Of a DNA stretch of 14,672 nucleotides, positions 6,902 through 14,660 are shown in pieces (position 1 is the stretch's first letter; each line of letters opens with the position of its first letter). The notes below the pieces were generated by a model. It had not been told where the DNA came from and did not search any database. It saw nothing but the letters and a program-made list of their open reading frames with translations. The DNA lies in contig CAKPZX010000039.1 of assembly GCA_934215455.1 (NCBI GenBank), positions 1-14,672 on the forward strand. Reading direction: 5' to 3'. This DNA is from an uncultured Streptococcus sp. GTDB lineage: Bacteria > Bacillota > Bacilli > Lactobacillales > Streptococcaceae. The position numbers and the translations under genes are program-made.

Positions 6902-9871
6902 ATGGCAAATTTGGGCTTAAAGGAGCGCTATGATTTCCAGCAGTGGATTATCAAAGACTTGAAAGAAAAAAATGGTTATATCCAGCGGGATGCGGCTCAG
7001 TACGACCCTCGATTAGCCATGGATGTGGAGCTCCTATGGGATTTTCTGATGGAGACTCAGGAAGAGACCATGGATTATCTCCTTAAAAAACTGACTAAGG
7101 AAACAATCATCAATCTCATCAATACAGAAATCGTCAAGGGTGGTTTTTTGTTCGCCTTAAAAGAGGGTGTCTTTATTGAAAACAAGCAGTTGCGCCTTCT
7201 CTATCGCAAACCTGCAACTAGTTTTAATGAAAAGGCCCTTCAGCAATACCAAGCCAATCGCTTGTCAGTGATTGAAGAAGTGGTTTATGAAGAGGATGAT
7301 CGCATCGATCTTGTAATCTTTATTAATGGCTTGGCCCTTTTTGCCATTGAGCTTAAGTTCAATCCAAATGGGCAATCGGTCCAGGATGCTATCAAGCAAC
7401 TCAAGGGTCGCAATCCCAAGAATCGCCTCTTTCGTTTTGAGCAGGGAGTTATGGCTTCCTTTGCCGTAGATACCTTGGAAGTCTACATGACTACCCAGTT
7501 AAAAGGTCAAGAAACCTACTTCCTACCCTTTAATATGGGAAAAGGAGAAGGGATTGAAACAGGAAGTGGAAACTCCCATAATCCAGACGGAGTGGATACA
7601 GAGTATTTATGGTTAGATGTCCTGACCAAGGATAGTATTCTCCAACTGGTTGAGAGTTTCATCTTTTATGAAGTCGATAAGACTAACTCTAAAAAGAAAA
7701 CTCTTATCTTCCCAAGATATCATCAACGTAGAGCCGTTAGTCGCCTTCTAGAAGACATGAAGACCAACCATACGGATAATAATTATTTGATTCAACACTC
7801 AGCTGGTTCAGGGAAAACAAATACTATTGCTTGGCTTGCCCACAGTTTAGTGTCTCTTCATGATGATCAAAATAGAAATATCGTTGATACAGTTTTAATT
7901 GTCACAGACCGTATTGTAGTAGACCGTCAGTTACAAGACGCTGTTAGACAGATTAATCATAAGAACGGTGTCGTGAAAGTGATGGGTGATCGTGAAACAT
8001 CAAGTGATTTAGCTGATGCCATTGCAGGGAACACAAAGATCATTGCAACAACAATCCATAAGTTCGCCCAGATTAACCAGTCGGATTGGATGTCTGTAGG
8101 CAATACTGCCAACAAGAAGTTTGCTATTTTGATTGATGAAGCTCATAGTTCGACGACGGGCTCTTATATGAGTTCAGTTAGTCAGGTATTGACTGAAACG
8201 GATACAGAAGGTAGAACCATCGATGAGGTTCAGGAAGTAACCGTTGCGGATGCGATTGAGCAGGAGATTGCGCGTACAGGTAAGCAAGATAACGTTTCAA
8301 TCATTGCCTTTACAGCTACTCCTAAGGCAACCACCCTACAGTTGTTTGGTACAACACAGTCAGATGGCTCGAAAGCTCCTTTTGATGTCTACAGTATGAA
8401 ACAAGCAATCAATGAAGGCTTTATCTTGGATGTCCTGAACAACTATACGACTTATAAGAGATACTGCAAGTTAAATAAAGCTGTAGAAGAAGATCCTGAA
8501 CTGAAAACCACAATTGCCAAACGTAAGATTGCTAAGTTTATTGAATTGTCTGATGAAAATATCAATCAAAAAGTTGAGATCATTATGGATCATTTTATCA
8601 GCCATGATATTATGGCTGAGTTAGGTGGACATGGGAAGGCAATGATTGTGACATCTGGACGTGAAGCTGCGGTGAAGTACCAACTAGCTTTTCAGAAATA
8701 TTTTGAAGAACATAGTATTACTAGTATTGGGACCTTGATTGCTTTTTCAGGTAAGGTAAATTATCGTGGTAAGGAATACTCTGAATCACAGATGAATCAC
8801 TGTAAAGAAGATGCCCTAAAAGATCAGTTTAATACGGCTGACTATCAGGTCTTGATTGTGGCCAATAAATACCAAACAGGATTTGACCAACCTAAGTTGG
8901 TGGCCATGTATGTAGATAAGAAATTACGGAGTGTTGCGGCTGTTCAGACATTATCCCGTCTGAATCGAATCTTCAGAGGTTACAACAAGAAAACCTTTAT
9001 TCTTGATTTTAAAAACACTTATGAAGACATTCAATCTGCTTTTGCTCCTTATTATCGAACAACGATTTTATCAGAAACAGTTTCGCCTCGGGATGTCTTA
9101 GACTTGGATCGGAAATTAGACGAATATGGTATTTTAGATACAGAGATTGTACATGAGTTCAATCAATATTTGTATCAAGAGAAACGCTCTAGTCGAGATA
9201 AACAAAAGATGGTGGCTCTTCTGAATCAAGGCTGTGAGAGAGTCAGACGCTACACTGATAAAGAACAGTTATCCATTCGAAAGGTCATTCGAGGTTTCTT
9301 ACGCATGTATACCTTCTTGATTCAAGCAACTGCTTATCAAAATGAAGTCTTACACGAGCGATACAATTATCTTCAACGCTTAGTGAAGATGATTGATGTT
9401 CGGATTGGTAGTGATGACTTTACGATCGCCGATAAGATAGTCGTTGATTATATGAAACATAAAAAGACAGGTTCATTTGTGGGAGTTTCTGAATTAGATC
9501 AAAAGTATGAGGTGAACTTACCTAAACCAAGTTTAACATCAGTGACAGAAGACCAAGAAAAGCGCTTATCAGAAATCTTGGAAGAAATAAATGAACAGTT
9601 TGATTTGAATATTGAACCTGAAGTTGGAATGAGCGGTGCAGTCTCTATTCGAGAGTTATTGAAGAAGAATCCAAGGCTTAAACAATCAGCACATGTGAAC
9701 TCTCGTGAAGATTTTAAGTTTGCTTTTGAAGAGGAAATAGACAATGCATTAACAGAAGGGTATTCTCAAAGTCAAGATTTGTATGGAGCACTTCTCAACA
9801 ATGAAGCCTTTAAAAAACGGATTGCCAATATCTTCATTGATGATGTCTATCGATATTTGAAAGCCGAATAG
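6902..9871 (+). CDS. hsdR: Type I restriction endonuclease subunit HsdR
   Basis: HsdR is the ATP-driven DNA translocase and endonuclease of the type I complex, acting on unmethylated DNA. The 989-residue protein starts with the HsdR N-terminal nuclease domain. Its PD-(D/E)xK residues appear as D136 and the E150-L-K152 motif. The superfamily 2 helicase core follows: Walker A SAGSGKT (300-306), DEAH (412-415), TATP (471-474), and a motif VI-like segment QTLSRLNRIFRG. The C-terminal ~250 residues are helical and would dock on HsdM/HsdS. All key residues are intact and the length is normal for the family. The start is preceded by a modest AGTGAG site. Base composition changes within the gene: the first ~750 bases are GC-richer (29 of 60 at 7441-7500) than the part after about 7700 (18 of 60 at 7861-7920). 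No clear terminator follows before yebC. Confidence 0.95.
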   Translation: MANLGLKERYDFQQWIIKDLKEKNGYIQRDAAQYDPRLAMDVELLWDFLMETQEETMDYLLKKLTKETIINLINTEIVKGGFLFALKEGVFIENKQLRLLYRKPATSFNEKALQQYQANRLSVIEEVVYEEDDRIDLVIFINGLALFAIELKFNPNGQSVQDAIKQLKGRNPKNRLFRFEQGVMASFAVDTLEVYMTTQLKGQETYFLPFNMGKGEGIETGSGNSHNPDGVDTEYLWLDVLTKDSILQLVESFIFYEVDKTNSKKKTLIFPRYHQRRAVSRLLEDMKTNHTDNNYLIQHSAGSGKTNTIAWLAHSLVSLHDDQNRNIVDTVLIVTDRIVVDRQLQDAVRQINHKNGVVKVMGDRETSSDLADAIAGNTKIIATTIHKFAQINQSDWMSVGNTANKKFAILIDEAHSSTTGSYMSSVSQVLTETDTEGRTIDEVQEVTVADAIEQEIARTGKQDNVSIIAFTATPKATTLQLFGTTQSDGSKAPFDVYSMKQAINEGFILDVLNNYTTYKRYCKLNKAVEEDPELKTTIAKRKIAKFIELSDENINQKVEIIMDHFISHDIMAELGGHGKAMIVTSGREAAVKYQLAFQKYFEEHSITSIGTLIAFSGKVNYRGKEYSESQMNHCKEDALKDQFNTADYQVLIVANKYQTGFDQPKLVAMYVDKKLRSVAAVQTLSRLNRIFRGYNKKTFILDFKNTYEDIQSAFAPYYRTTILSETVSPRDVLDLDRKLDEYGILDTEIVHEFNQYLYQEKRSSRDKQKMVALLNQGCERVRRYTDKEQLSIRKVIRGFLRMYTFLIQATAYQNEVLHERYNYLQRLVKMIDVRIGSDDFTIADKIVVDYMKHKKTGSFVGVSELDQKYEVNLPKPSLTSVTEDQEKRLSEILEEINEQFDLNIEPEVGMSGAVSIRELLKKNPRLKQSAHVNSREDFKFAFEEEIDNALTEGYSQSQDLYGALLNNEAFKKRIANIFIDDVYRYLKAE

Positions 9872-9917
9872 TATCCTTTCTAAAAATATAAAAATCTAGT
9901 CTAACTTCGATGATTTG

Positions 9918-9926
9918 TGATATAAT
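9918..9926 (+). promoter_or_regulatory. Extended -10 promoter of yebC
   Basis: TGATATAAT (9918-9926) is an extended -10 with a consensus TATAAT; no convincing -35 is seen. The ribosome-binding site AAGGAG (9958-9963) lies 7 bases before the yebC ATG. The 99 bases between hsdR and yebC hold this promoter and nothing else I can identify. Confidence 0.65.
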
Positions 9927-9970
9927 GTTAAAGATTGAAAATAATTTGAAAAAATTTAAGGAGAATCCTC

Positions 9971-10687
9971 ATGGGACGTAAATGGGCCAATATTGTTGCC
10001 AAGAAAACTGCCAAAGATGGTGCCAACTCAAAAGTTTATGCCAAATTTGGTGTGGAGATCTATGTAGCTGCTAAAAAGGGTGAACCAGATCCAGAACTAA
10101 ATACTGCTTTGAGATTCGTTATTGACCGTGCGAAACAAGCGCAAGTGCCAAAACACGTGATTGATAAAGCGATCGATAAGGCAAAAGGAAACACTGACGA
10201 AACCTTTACAGAAGGACGTTACGAAGGGTTCGGACCAAATGGTTCGATGTTGATCGTTGATACCTTGACGTCAAACGTCAACCGTACAGCTGCCAATGTC
10301 CGTGCTGCTTTTGGTAAAAACGGTGGGAACATGGGAGCTTCCGGTTCTGTATCTTACCTCTTTGACAACAAGGGTGTTATCGTCTTTGCTGGTGATGATG
10401 CCGATGCCATCTTTGAGCTTTTGCTTGAAGCAGATGTTGATGTAGATGATGTCGAAGCAGAAGAAGGAACGATCACAGTCTACACTGCACCAACTGATCT
10501 TCACAAAGCGATCGTTGCTTTGCGTGAATCAGGTGTCGAAGAATTCCAAGTAACTGAATTGGAAATGATTCCTCAATCAGAAGTTGAGTTGTCAGGTGAA
10601 GATTTGGAAACATTTGAAAAACTTTACAGCGTTCTTGAAGACGACGAGGACGTACAAAAAATCTACACAAACGTAGATGGATTCTAA
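9971..10687 (+). CDS. yebC: YebC/PmpR-family protein (YebC_II type)
   Basis: This 238-residue protein belongs to the YebC/TACO1 family. The opening [20 protein letters not shown] and the spacing through KGEPDPELN are typical of the second Firmicute branch (YebC_II/YeeI type). Conserved family stretches include [24 protein letters not shown] and the glycine-rich [16 protein letters not shown]. The family was long annotated as DNA-binding regulators. More recent work on this branch links it to relief of ribosome stalling at proline-rich stretches, so a cytoplasmic translation role is the better guess. It has its own promoter and a strong AAGGAG site. It ends at a bidirectional terminator facing the SOS operon. 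It looks like a core gene that happens to border the restriction operon rather than part of it. Confidence 0.92.
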   Translation: MGRKWANIVAKKTAKDGANSKVYAKFGVEIYVAAKKGEPDPELNTALRFVIDRAKQAQVPKHVIDKAIDKAKGNTDETFTEGRYEGFGPNGSMLIVDTLTSNVNRTAANVRAAFGKNGGNMGASGSVSYLFDNKGVIVFAGDDADAIFELLLEADVDVDDVEAEEGTITVYTAPTDLHKAIVALRESGVEEFQVTELEMIPQSEVELSGEDLETFEKLYSVLEDDEDVQKIYTNVDGF

Positions 10688-10722
10688 TCACTCATAAGGA
10701 TTGTAGTGAATCCCATAAATCA

Positions 10723-10762
10723 AGAAAAAGGATAGCTTCTCAGATCAAGCTATCCTTTTTCT
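10723..10762. terminator. Bidirectional terminator between yebC and the SOS operon
   Basis: A perfect 16-bp inverted repeat, AGAAAAAGGATAGCTT (10723-10738) with its complement at 10747-10762, surrounds an 8-base loop. The A5/T5 runs at the base supply a U-tract in either direction, so it can end yebC (+) and the convergent operon (-). The minus-strand gene's stop codon lies in the loop at 10740-10742. Confidence 0.88.
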
Positions 10763-11066
10763 CTGTCTGATGAGGATCTATCTTTTGTAAGTGATGTCCT
10801 GTATAAGCGTAAATACGGGTCAGGGGTGATTGGGAGAGTGTGGAAACCTTAAAATAGAAATAATGGTCTCGATGATCCCGACTTTTGGTGTGGTGAAGAC
10901 GAAAGTAGTTTCGCTGGCCTGCTGCCATAGAGTGGAGAATATCGTCTTCTAAAAAGACGAGTGGCGTAGAAGTAGCTGCCCACTTGTAAAAGTCTGTCTC
11001 AAATTGGTAGTAATTCTCCGAAAAATAATCAAATTGTAATTCGTGTTTAGTCTGAATAGGTTTCAT
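10740..11066 (-). CDS. Small protein of unknown function, last gene of the SOS cassette
   Basis: This encodes 108 residues, MKPIQTKHELQFDYFSENYY at the start, rich in Tyr, Phe and His. There is no signal peptide, membrane segment or motif that I recognise. A longer reading would need a TTG start at 11087. I choose the ATG at 11066 because GAGGAAA (11078-11072 on the minus strand) sits 5 bases upstream. The start overlaps the end of the YolD-like gene by 20 bases, so it is translated from the same mRNA as hdiR-umuC. The streptococcal SOS-mutagenesis cassette described in S. uberis has two small genes of unknown role after umuC; this gene fits the fourth position. The final codons form one arm of the terminator hairpin. 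Function is unknown; a role in damage-induced mutagenesis is inferred from context only. Confidence 0.75.
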   Translation of the reverse strand: MKPIQTKHELQFDYFSENYYQFETDFYKWAATSTPLVFLEDDILHSMAAGQRNYFRLHHTKSRDHRDHYFYFKVSTLSQSPLTRIYAYTGHHLQKIDPHQTEKKDSLI

Positions 11067-11418
11067 AGGCTGTTTCCTCAGATTCAATAAAAATGATAGA
11101 GTCTACGAGGAGACGGTGGTAGTGGCCATCGCTTTTGAGAAGAACCTCAGAAGCAGATAAGGTGTGAATCGAACCTGTGTAGGTAGCAAATTGATTCCCC
11201 TCTAGAGTTGTGATCGAAATCGTCGTTTGTTGTTGAAAGGCCTGCTCCAGGAGCTGGATCTGTTCAGCAAGTGGAAGAATCATGAGCTGACTGCGGTCAA
11301 TTTCTTTTGTATGCAGGGCAGTTGTGTGTTCGGATAAAAAGAAGCCGGCCCATTTGGCCATGCCACGATCTTGAAATTCGCGAGCGGATTGATAAGGGAG
11401 ATAAGAACGGTCAATCAT
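11047..11418 (-). CDS. YolD-like protein
   Basis: This 123-residue protein carries the stretch DRGMAKWAGFFLSEHTTAL (residues 17-35), typical of the YolD-like family. The family has small proteins encoded beside UmuC/UvrX-type polymerases, as with yqjX beside yqjW in Bacillus subtilis. The rest reads as short strands and helices (for example ISITTLEGNQFATYTGSIHTL in two pieces), suggesting a small beta-rich fold. The biochemical role is not established; a helper function for the Y-family polymerase is the usual inference. The start codon overlaps the umuC stop as ATGA (11418-11415), a classic sign of translational coupling. An AGGAGG lies about 15 bases upstream within umuC. The next gene begins inside its 3' end. 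Confidence 0.8.
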   Translation of the reverse strand: MIDRSYLPYQSAREFQDRGMAKWAGFFLSEHTTALHTKEIDRSQLMILPLAEQIQLLEQAFQQQTTISITTLEGNQFATYTGSIHTLSASEVLLKSDGHYHRLLVDSIIFIESEETAYETYSD

Positions 11419-12827
11419 GTTAATCCATCTAAGCCTCCTGCGGAATGTCCGCCTGTTAGTTTACTGCGTGCAATGGCGCGTGAGTTTTCTAGTAGTGAGG
11501 AGCCTTTCTGAAGAGAGGTAAAGCCAAATTGGTCCCGAATGCGGTCAATGGTCTGCTGGAGTTTCTCCTCTTTTTCCAAGGCTACTGGGTCATCGAAGAG
11601 AGAAAAGAGTTGAAGAGACTCCTCGACAAGTTCTCCATAAAAAACACCAATCTGCCGAATGGCTCCTCCTTCGTACTTGGAGCGAAAGAGCCGCAGAACC
11701 GTATCGGATAAAACCTTAGTGGATTGGGTGGGCTCAATCTTTTGCTGGCAGTGAATGGACGGAAGTCCCTCGATTTTGGAGTAGGAGGCATGAATAGAGA
11801 CCAGCTGGGTCTTCTTTTTTTTCCGTCGCAAGCGAATAGCCACCTGTTCAGCCATCTCCCGAAACACCAGTTCAATATCGGCTTGTAGATGGTAGTCATA
11901 GGGCAAGATTTGAGAGTTACCAATGCCTCGTGATTTCGGACGATAAGGCTTGTGGACATTGCTTTCATCAATGCCATGAGCATGGAACCACAGTTGAAGG
12001 CCCATGACTCCAAATTCTTTCTTTAAGAGATCTGGGTGAGCTTGAGCCAGTTCGGCAATCGACGTGATCCCGATCTTTTGCAATCGTTTTTCAGTGCGAC
12101 GTCCAATGCCCCAAAAATCAGTGAGCTGGGGCAGTTTCCAGACCTTACTTTCTACATCTTCATAAGACCAATTGGAGCGCATATTTCGGCAATGCTTGGC
12201 TTCATTGTCCAAGGCTAGCTTTGCAAGAAGGGGATTGGCATTGCTGAGGCCGATGGTAGAGTAGATGCCAGTTTCCTGCCAGATCCTTTTTTGGATCCTG
12301 GCAGAAAGGAGATCCAGTTTTTCCTTTCGAGAGAGGGAGGAATCTGGAATAAAATAATTTAAGGAAGAGGTCAGATCGATAAAGCCTTCGTCAATCGAGT
12401 AAGGGAAAATATCATCTGGTGCCGCAAATTCCTGAAAGACCTTCTGAATTTCCATATTGACCTGAATATAGGCATTCATCCGTGGAGGAACAATCAGGGT
12501 CCTCTTGGCCCAGGATTCAATGTAGGAAACAAAGGATGGATCCGTTGGCAATCCTTGCTTTTGGGCGACGTAGCTATTAAATTTTCTAGTTTTGAGGTCA
12601 AAAGGTAGGTCGTAGCTACGGCTGACATTTTTCTTGCCAAAGACTTGTTTGAAAACGGGAGAGCTCGCCAAAATCAGACCAGCAGAATTGTCACTCCGAC
12701 TCATGACGCAAAGGGAAGTCGTCAAGGGATTGAGCCCCAGACGGACACATTCACAACTGGCATAAAAACTTTTCATATCCACAAAAGCAATATCAGAATG
12801 AGGCTCACGTGAATAATCAAATAGCAT
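11415..12827 (-). CDS. umuC: Y-family DNA polymerase, UmuC-like
   Basis: This 470-residue Y-family (ImpB/MucB/SamB type) polymerase inserts bases opposite damaged template and causes SOS mutagenesis. The catalytic acidic residues are visible: D17 in FVDMKSFYASCE, and D146 and E147 in YSIDEGFIDLT. The middle section with LTDFWGIGRRTEKRLQKIGI is the helix-hairpin-helix thumb region. A little-finger domain follows, and QLFSLF (406-411) resembles the beta-clamp binding motif. The start ATG (12827) has GAGGT 6 bases upstream, inside the end of hdiR, only 2 bases after the hdiR stop. No separate umuD is present. In the related Lactococcus and Streptococcus loci, HdiR represses umuC and is inactivated after DNA damage. 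Similar genes also travel on integrative elements, but no mobility gene is seen here. Confidence 0.93.
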   Translation of the reverse strand: MLFDYSREPHSDIAFVDMKSFYASCECVRLGLNPLTTSLCVMSRSDNSAGLILASSPVFKQVFGKKNVSRSYDLPFDLKTRKFNSYVAQKQGLPTDPSFVSYIESWAKRTLIVPPRMNAYIQVNMEIQKVFQEFAAPDDIFPYSIDEGFIDLTSSLNYFIPDSSLSRKEKLDLLSARIQKRIWQETGIYSTIGLSNANPLLAKLALDNEAKHCRNMRSNWSYEDVESKVWKLPQLTDFWGIGRRTEKRLQKIGITSIAELAQAHPDLLKKEFGVMGLQLWFHAHGIDESNVHKPYRPKSRGIGNSQILPYDYHLQADIELVFREMAEQVAIRLRRKKKKTQLVSIHASYSKIEGLPSIHCQQKIEPTQSTKVLSDTVLRLFRSKYEGGAIRQIGVFYGELVEESLQLFSLFDDPVALEKEEKLQQTIDRIRDQFGFTSLQKGSSLLENSRAIARSKLTGGHSAGGLDGLT

Positions 12828-12829
12828 AT

Positions 12830-13507
12830 TTAAACCTCGAGTGGAAGAAAATGCCCGACCACAATGCCGACGATTTTGGGCTCGTCTTCATAGGGAGCAA
12901 ATAAATCGTCGTAATCAGGGTTGATGGATTCTAAGCGCAAACCTTCCGATTCCCGATAGACTTTCTTGATGTAGGTTTTTCCGTTCCACATGAGGGCGTA
13001 GACAGCACCATCATAGTCAAAGCCAGTCTGCTTCATGAGGGCAACAGAGCCATTGGGATAGAGAGGTTCCATCGAATCACCTGATACCCAAGATGCGAAG
13101 TCATGCTGGATCTCTTTGTCAAAATAGACGGTTTCATAGTCTGTTTCGTTATCATAAAAGGTATGTCCTAAACCAGCTGCCAGCTCAATTGAAAGAACCT
13201 TATAAGCCGTCAAGGAAACAACTTTTTGCTGCTGCTCTAATAACTGGCTGGCCAATTGGTCGACTTTCTTTTGATGAGGTGGGGTTAATAAAGGGTAGGT
13301 GTAGAGTGCAGACTCTTTGTTAATAAAGTAGTCCTCTTTAACGGAGAGGCGCTTGGCCAACCTCCTGAGATTTTTTTCGTGTGGCTCCGCTAAGCCATTC
13401 TCCCAACTGGAGTAAGTCTTGCGAGAAATCTTGAGATCCTCGTAGACATCTGCTTGGGTCAAGCCTTTTTCTAGGCGTCTTTCTTTTAGTTTTTTTGCAT
13501 CAAACAT
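12830..13507 (-). CDS. hdiR: HdiR-like SOS repressor (XRE HTH plus S24 peptidase)
   Basis: This 225-residue LexA/CI-like repressor has an N-terminal helix-turn-helix (about residues 5-58, with GLTQADVYEDLKISRKTYSSWENG split across the motif). The C-terminal half is a peptidase S24 domain. A self-cleavage site Ala111-Gly112 (ELAAGLG), catalytic Ser145 (SGDSMEP) and Lys181 (YIKKVY) are all present. RecA-stimulated self-cleavage after DNA damage is therefore expected, as known for HdiR of Lactococcus lactis. It is the first gene of the operon, so it should repress itself and umuC. The ATG at 13507 is chosen because AGGAG lies 7 bases upstream. A longer reading from a TTG at 13573 would run over the promoter and dyad and is unlikely. 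Since no umuD exists, its UmuD-like C-terminal part might also serve the polymerase, but that is speculation. Confidence 0.9.
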   Translation of the reverse strand: MFDAKKLKERRLEKGLTQADVYEDLKISRKTYSSWENGLAEPHEKNLRRLAKRLSVKEDYFINKESALYTYPLLTPPHQKKVDQLASQLLEQQQKVVSLTAYKVLSIELAAGLGHTFYDNETDYETVYFDKEIQHDFASWVSGDSMEPLYPNGSVALMKQTGFDYDGAVYALMWNGKTYIKKVYRESEGLRLESINPDYDDLFAPYEDEPKIVGIVVGHFLPLEV

Positions 13508-13521
13508 GTCAGCTCTCCTAT

Positions 13522-13540
13522 GTAACGTTTTAAAAGTTAC
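13522..13540. promoter_or_regulatory. Putative HdiR operator
   Basis: An imperfect 19-base dyad, GTAACGTTTTAAAAGTTAC, has GTAAC and GTTAC ends and an AT-rich centre. It lies 15 bases before the hdiR start codon and covers the expected transcription start of the minus-strand promoter, a place suited to autorepression. Assignment to HdiR is by position and symmetry, not by a known exact consensus. Confidence 0.6.
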
Positions 13541-13544
13541 GTAT

Positions 13545-13573
13545 AGTTTATCAAAAATAAATCCTTTTTGCAA
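13545..13573 (-). promoter_or_regulatory. Candidate promoter of the hdiR-umuC operon
   Basis: On the minus strand TTGCAA (13573-13568) and TAAACT (13550-13545) are separated by 17 bases. The -10 matches the consensus at four of six positions, so this is a moderate promoter. Its start site would fall at the edge of the 13522-13540 dyad. Confidence 0.5.
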
Positions 13574-13606
13574 GAGAAAAATTCAGTTGAAAACGAATGA
13601 AAAGGC

Positions 13607-13635
13607 TTGGATTTTGAATGAAAAAGGAGTATAAT
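13607..13635 (+). promoter_or_regulatory. Promoter of asnA
   Basis: A -35 TTGGAT (13607-13612) and a consensus -10 TATAAT (13630-13635) are 17 bases apart. GAGGAA (13658-13663) precedes the ATG at 13668. The promoter faces away from the hdiR promoter within a 160-base divergent intergenic region. No riboswitch or T-box-like structure is evident in the short leader. Confidence 0.75.
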
Positions 13636-13667
13636 CAGTTTTACAACTTCTAACAACGAGGAATTAT

Positions 13668-14660
13668 ATGAAAAAAAGTTTTATCCATCAACAAAAAGAA
13701 ATTTCGTTTGTTAAAACGACTTTTACACAATATTTAAAAGATAAATTGGACATCATTGAAGTCCAAGGACCAATTTTGAGCAAGGTCGGAGACGGGATGC
13801 AGGATAACCTTTCTGGGATTGAACATCCGGTATCTGTCAAGGTCCTTCAAATTCCTGATGAGACTTATGAAGTCGTGCATTCACTCGCAAAATGGAAACG
13901 CCATACCTTGGCACGTTTTGGTTTTGGCGAAGGAGAAGGTCTCTTTGTCCATATGAAGGCCCTTCGTCCAGATGAAGATTCGCTAGACGCTATCCACTCT
14001 GTTTATGTAGACCAATGGGACTGGGAAAAAGTCATCCCAAATGGTCAACGCAACATCGCCTACCTCAAAGAAACGGTTGAAAAAATCTACAAGGCGATTC
14101 GTTTAACAGAACTAGCAGTAGAAGCGCGCTATGACATTGAGTCAGTTCTTCCAAAACAAATTACCTTCGTTCACACAGAAGAGTTGGTGGAACGCTATCC
14201 AGATTTAACTCCAAAAGAGCGTGAAAATGCCATTGCCAAAGAATTCGGAGCCGTTTTCTTGATCGGGATTGGTGGAGAGCTTGCAGATGGCAAACCACAC
14301 GATGGCCGTGCACCTGACTACGATGACTGGACAACAGAGTCTGAAAATGGCTACAAGGGCTTGAATGGTGATATCCTCGTCTGGAATGACGTTCTAGGTT
14401 CAGCCTTTGAGTTGTCTTCAATGGGAATCCGTGTCGATGAAGATACGCTTCGCCGCCAAGTTGCGATCACAGGGGACGAGGATCGTCTCCAATTAGAGTG
14501 GCACAAAGCTTTGTTAAATGGTCTTTTCCCACTTACAATTGGTGGAGGGATCGGACAATCTCGTTTGGCTATGTTCTTGCTTCGTAAGAAACATATCGGT
14601 GAAGTCCAAACTAGTGTCTGGCCTCAATCTGTCCGCGATGAATATGAAAATATCCTATAA
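13668..14660 (+). CDS. asnA: Aspartate--ammonia ligase (asparagine synthetase A)
   Basis: AsnA makes asparagine from aspartate and ammonia with ATP cleavage to AMP and pyrophosphate, in the cytoplasm. The 330-residue length equals that of E. coli AsnA. Recognisable family stretches include the N-terminal [28 protein letters not shown] (about 42-56), [17 protein letters not shown] in the central part, DQWDWEK, and the class II synthetase-like motif [10 protein letters not shown] (292-301) with R299. The protein is complete, with a TAA stop close to the right edge of the window. It has its own promoter and appears to be a housekeeping gene next to the SOS cassette. No functional link to hdiR-umuC is evident beyond the shared divergent region. 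Its terminator lies beyond the window. Confidence 0.96.
   Translation: MKKSFIHQQKEISFVKTTFTQYLKDKLDIIEVQGPILSKVGDGMQDNLSGIEHPVSVKVLQIPDETYEVVHSLAKWKRHTLARFGFGEGEGLFVHMKALRPDEDSLDAIHSVYVDQWDWEKVIPNGQRNIAYLKETVEKIYKAIRLTELAVEARYDIESVLPKQITFVHTEELVERYPDLTPKERENAIAKEFGAVFLIGIGGELADGKPHDGRAPDYDDWTTESENGYKGLNGDILVWNDVLGSAFELSSMGIRVDEDTLRRQVAITGDEDRLQLEWHKALLNGLFPLTIGGGIGQSRLAMFLLRKKHIGEVQTSVWPQSVRDEYENIL

Noticed and set aside
11067..11087. Upstream TTG start for the last gene of the SOS operon
   Set aside because: The ATG at 11066 has GAGGAAA at proper spacing, while the TTG has no comparable site.
11582..12013. 143-codon minus-strand frame inside umuC
   Set aside because: Same strand but a different frame from an intact polymerase carrying all its motifs; its composition is that of an out-of-frame shadow.
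13508..13573. Upstream extension of hdiR from a TTG codon
   Set aside because: It would cover the operator dyad and promoter. The HTH starts naturally at the ATG at 13507, which has a good AGGAG site.
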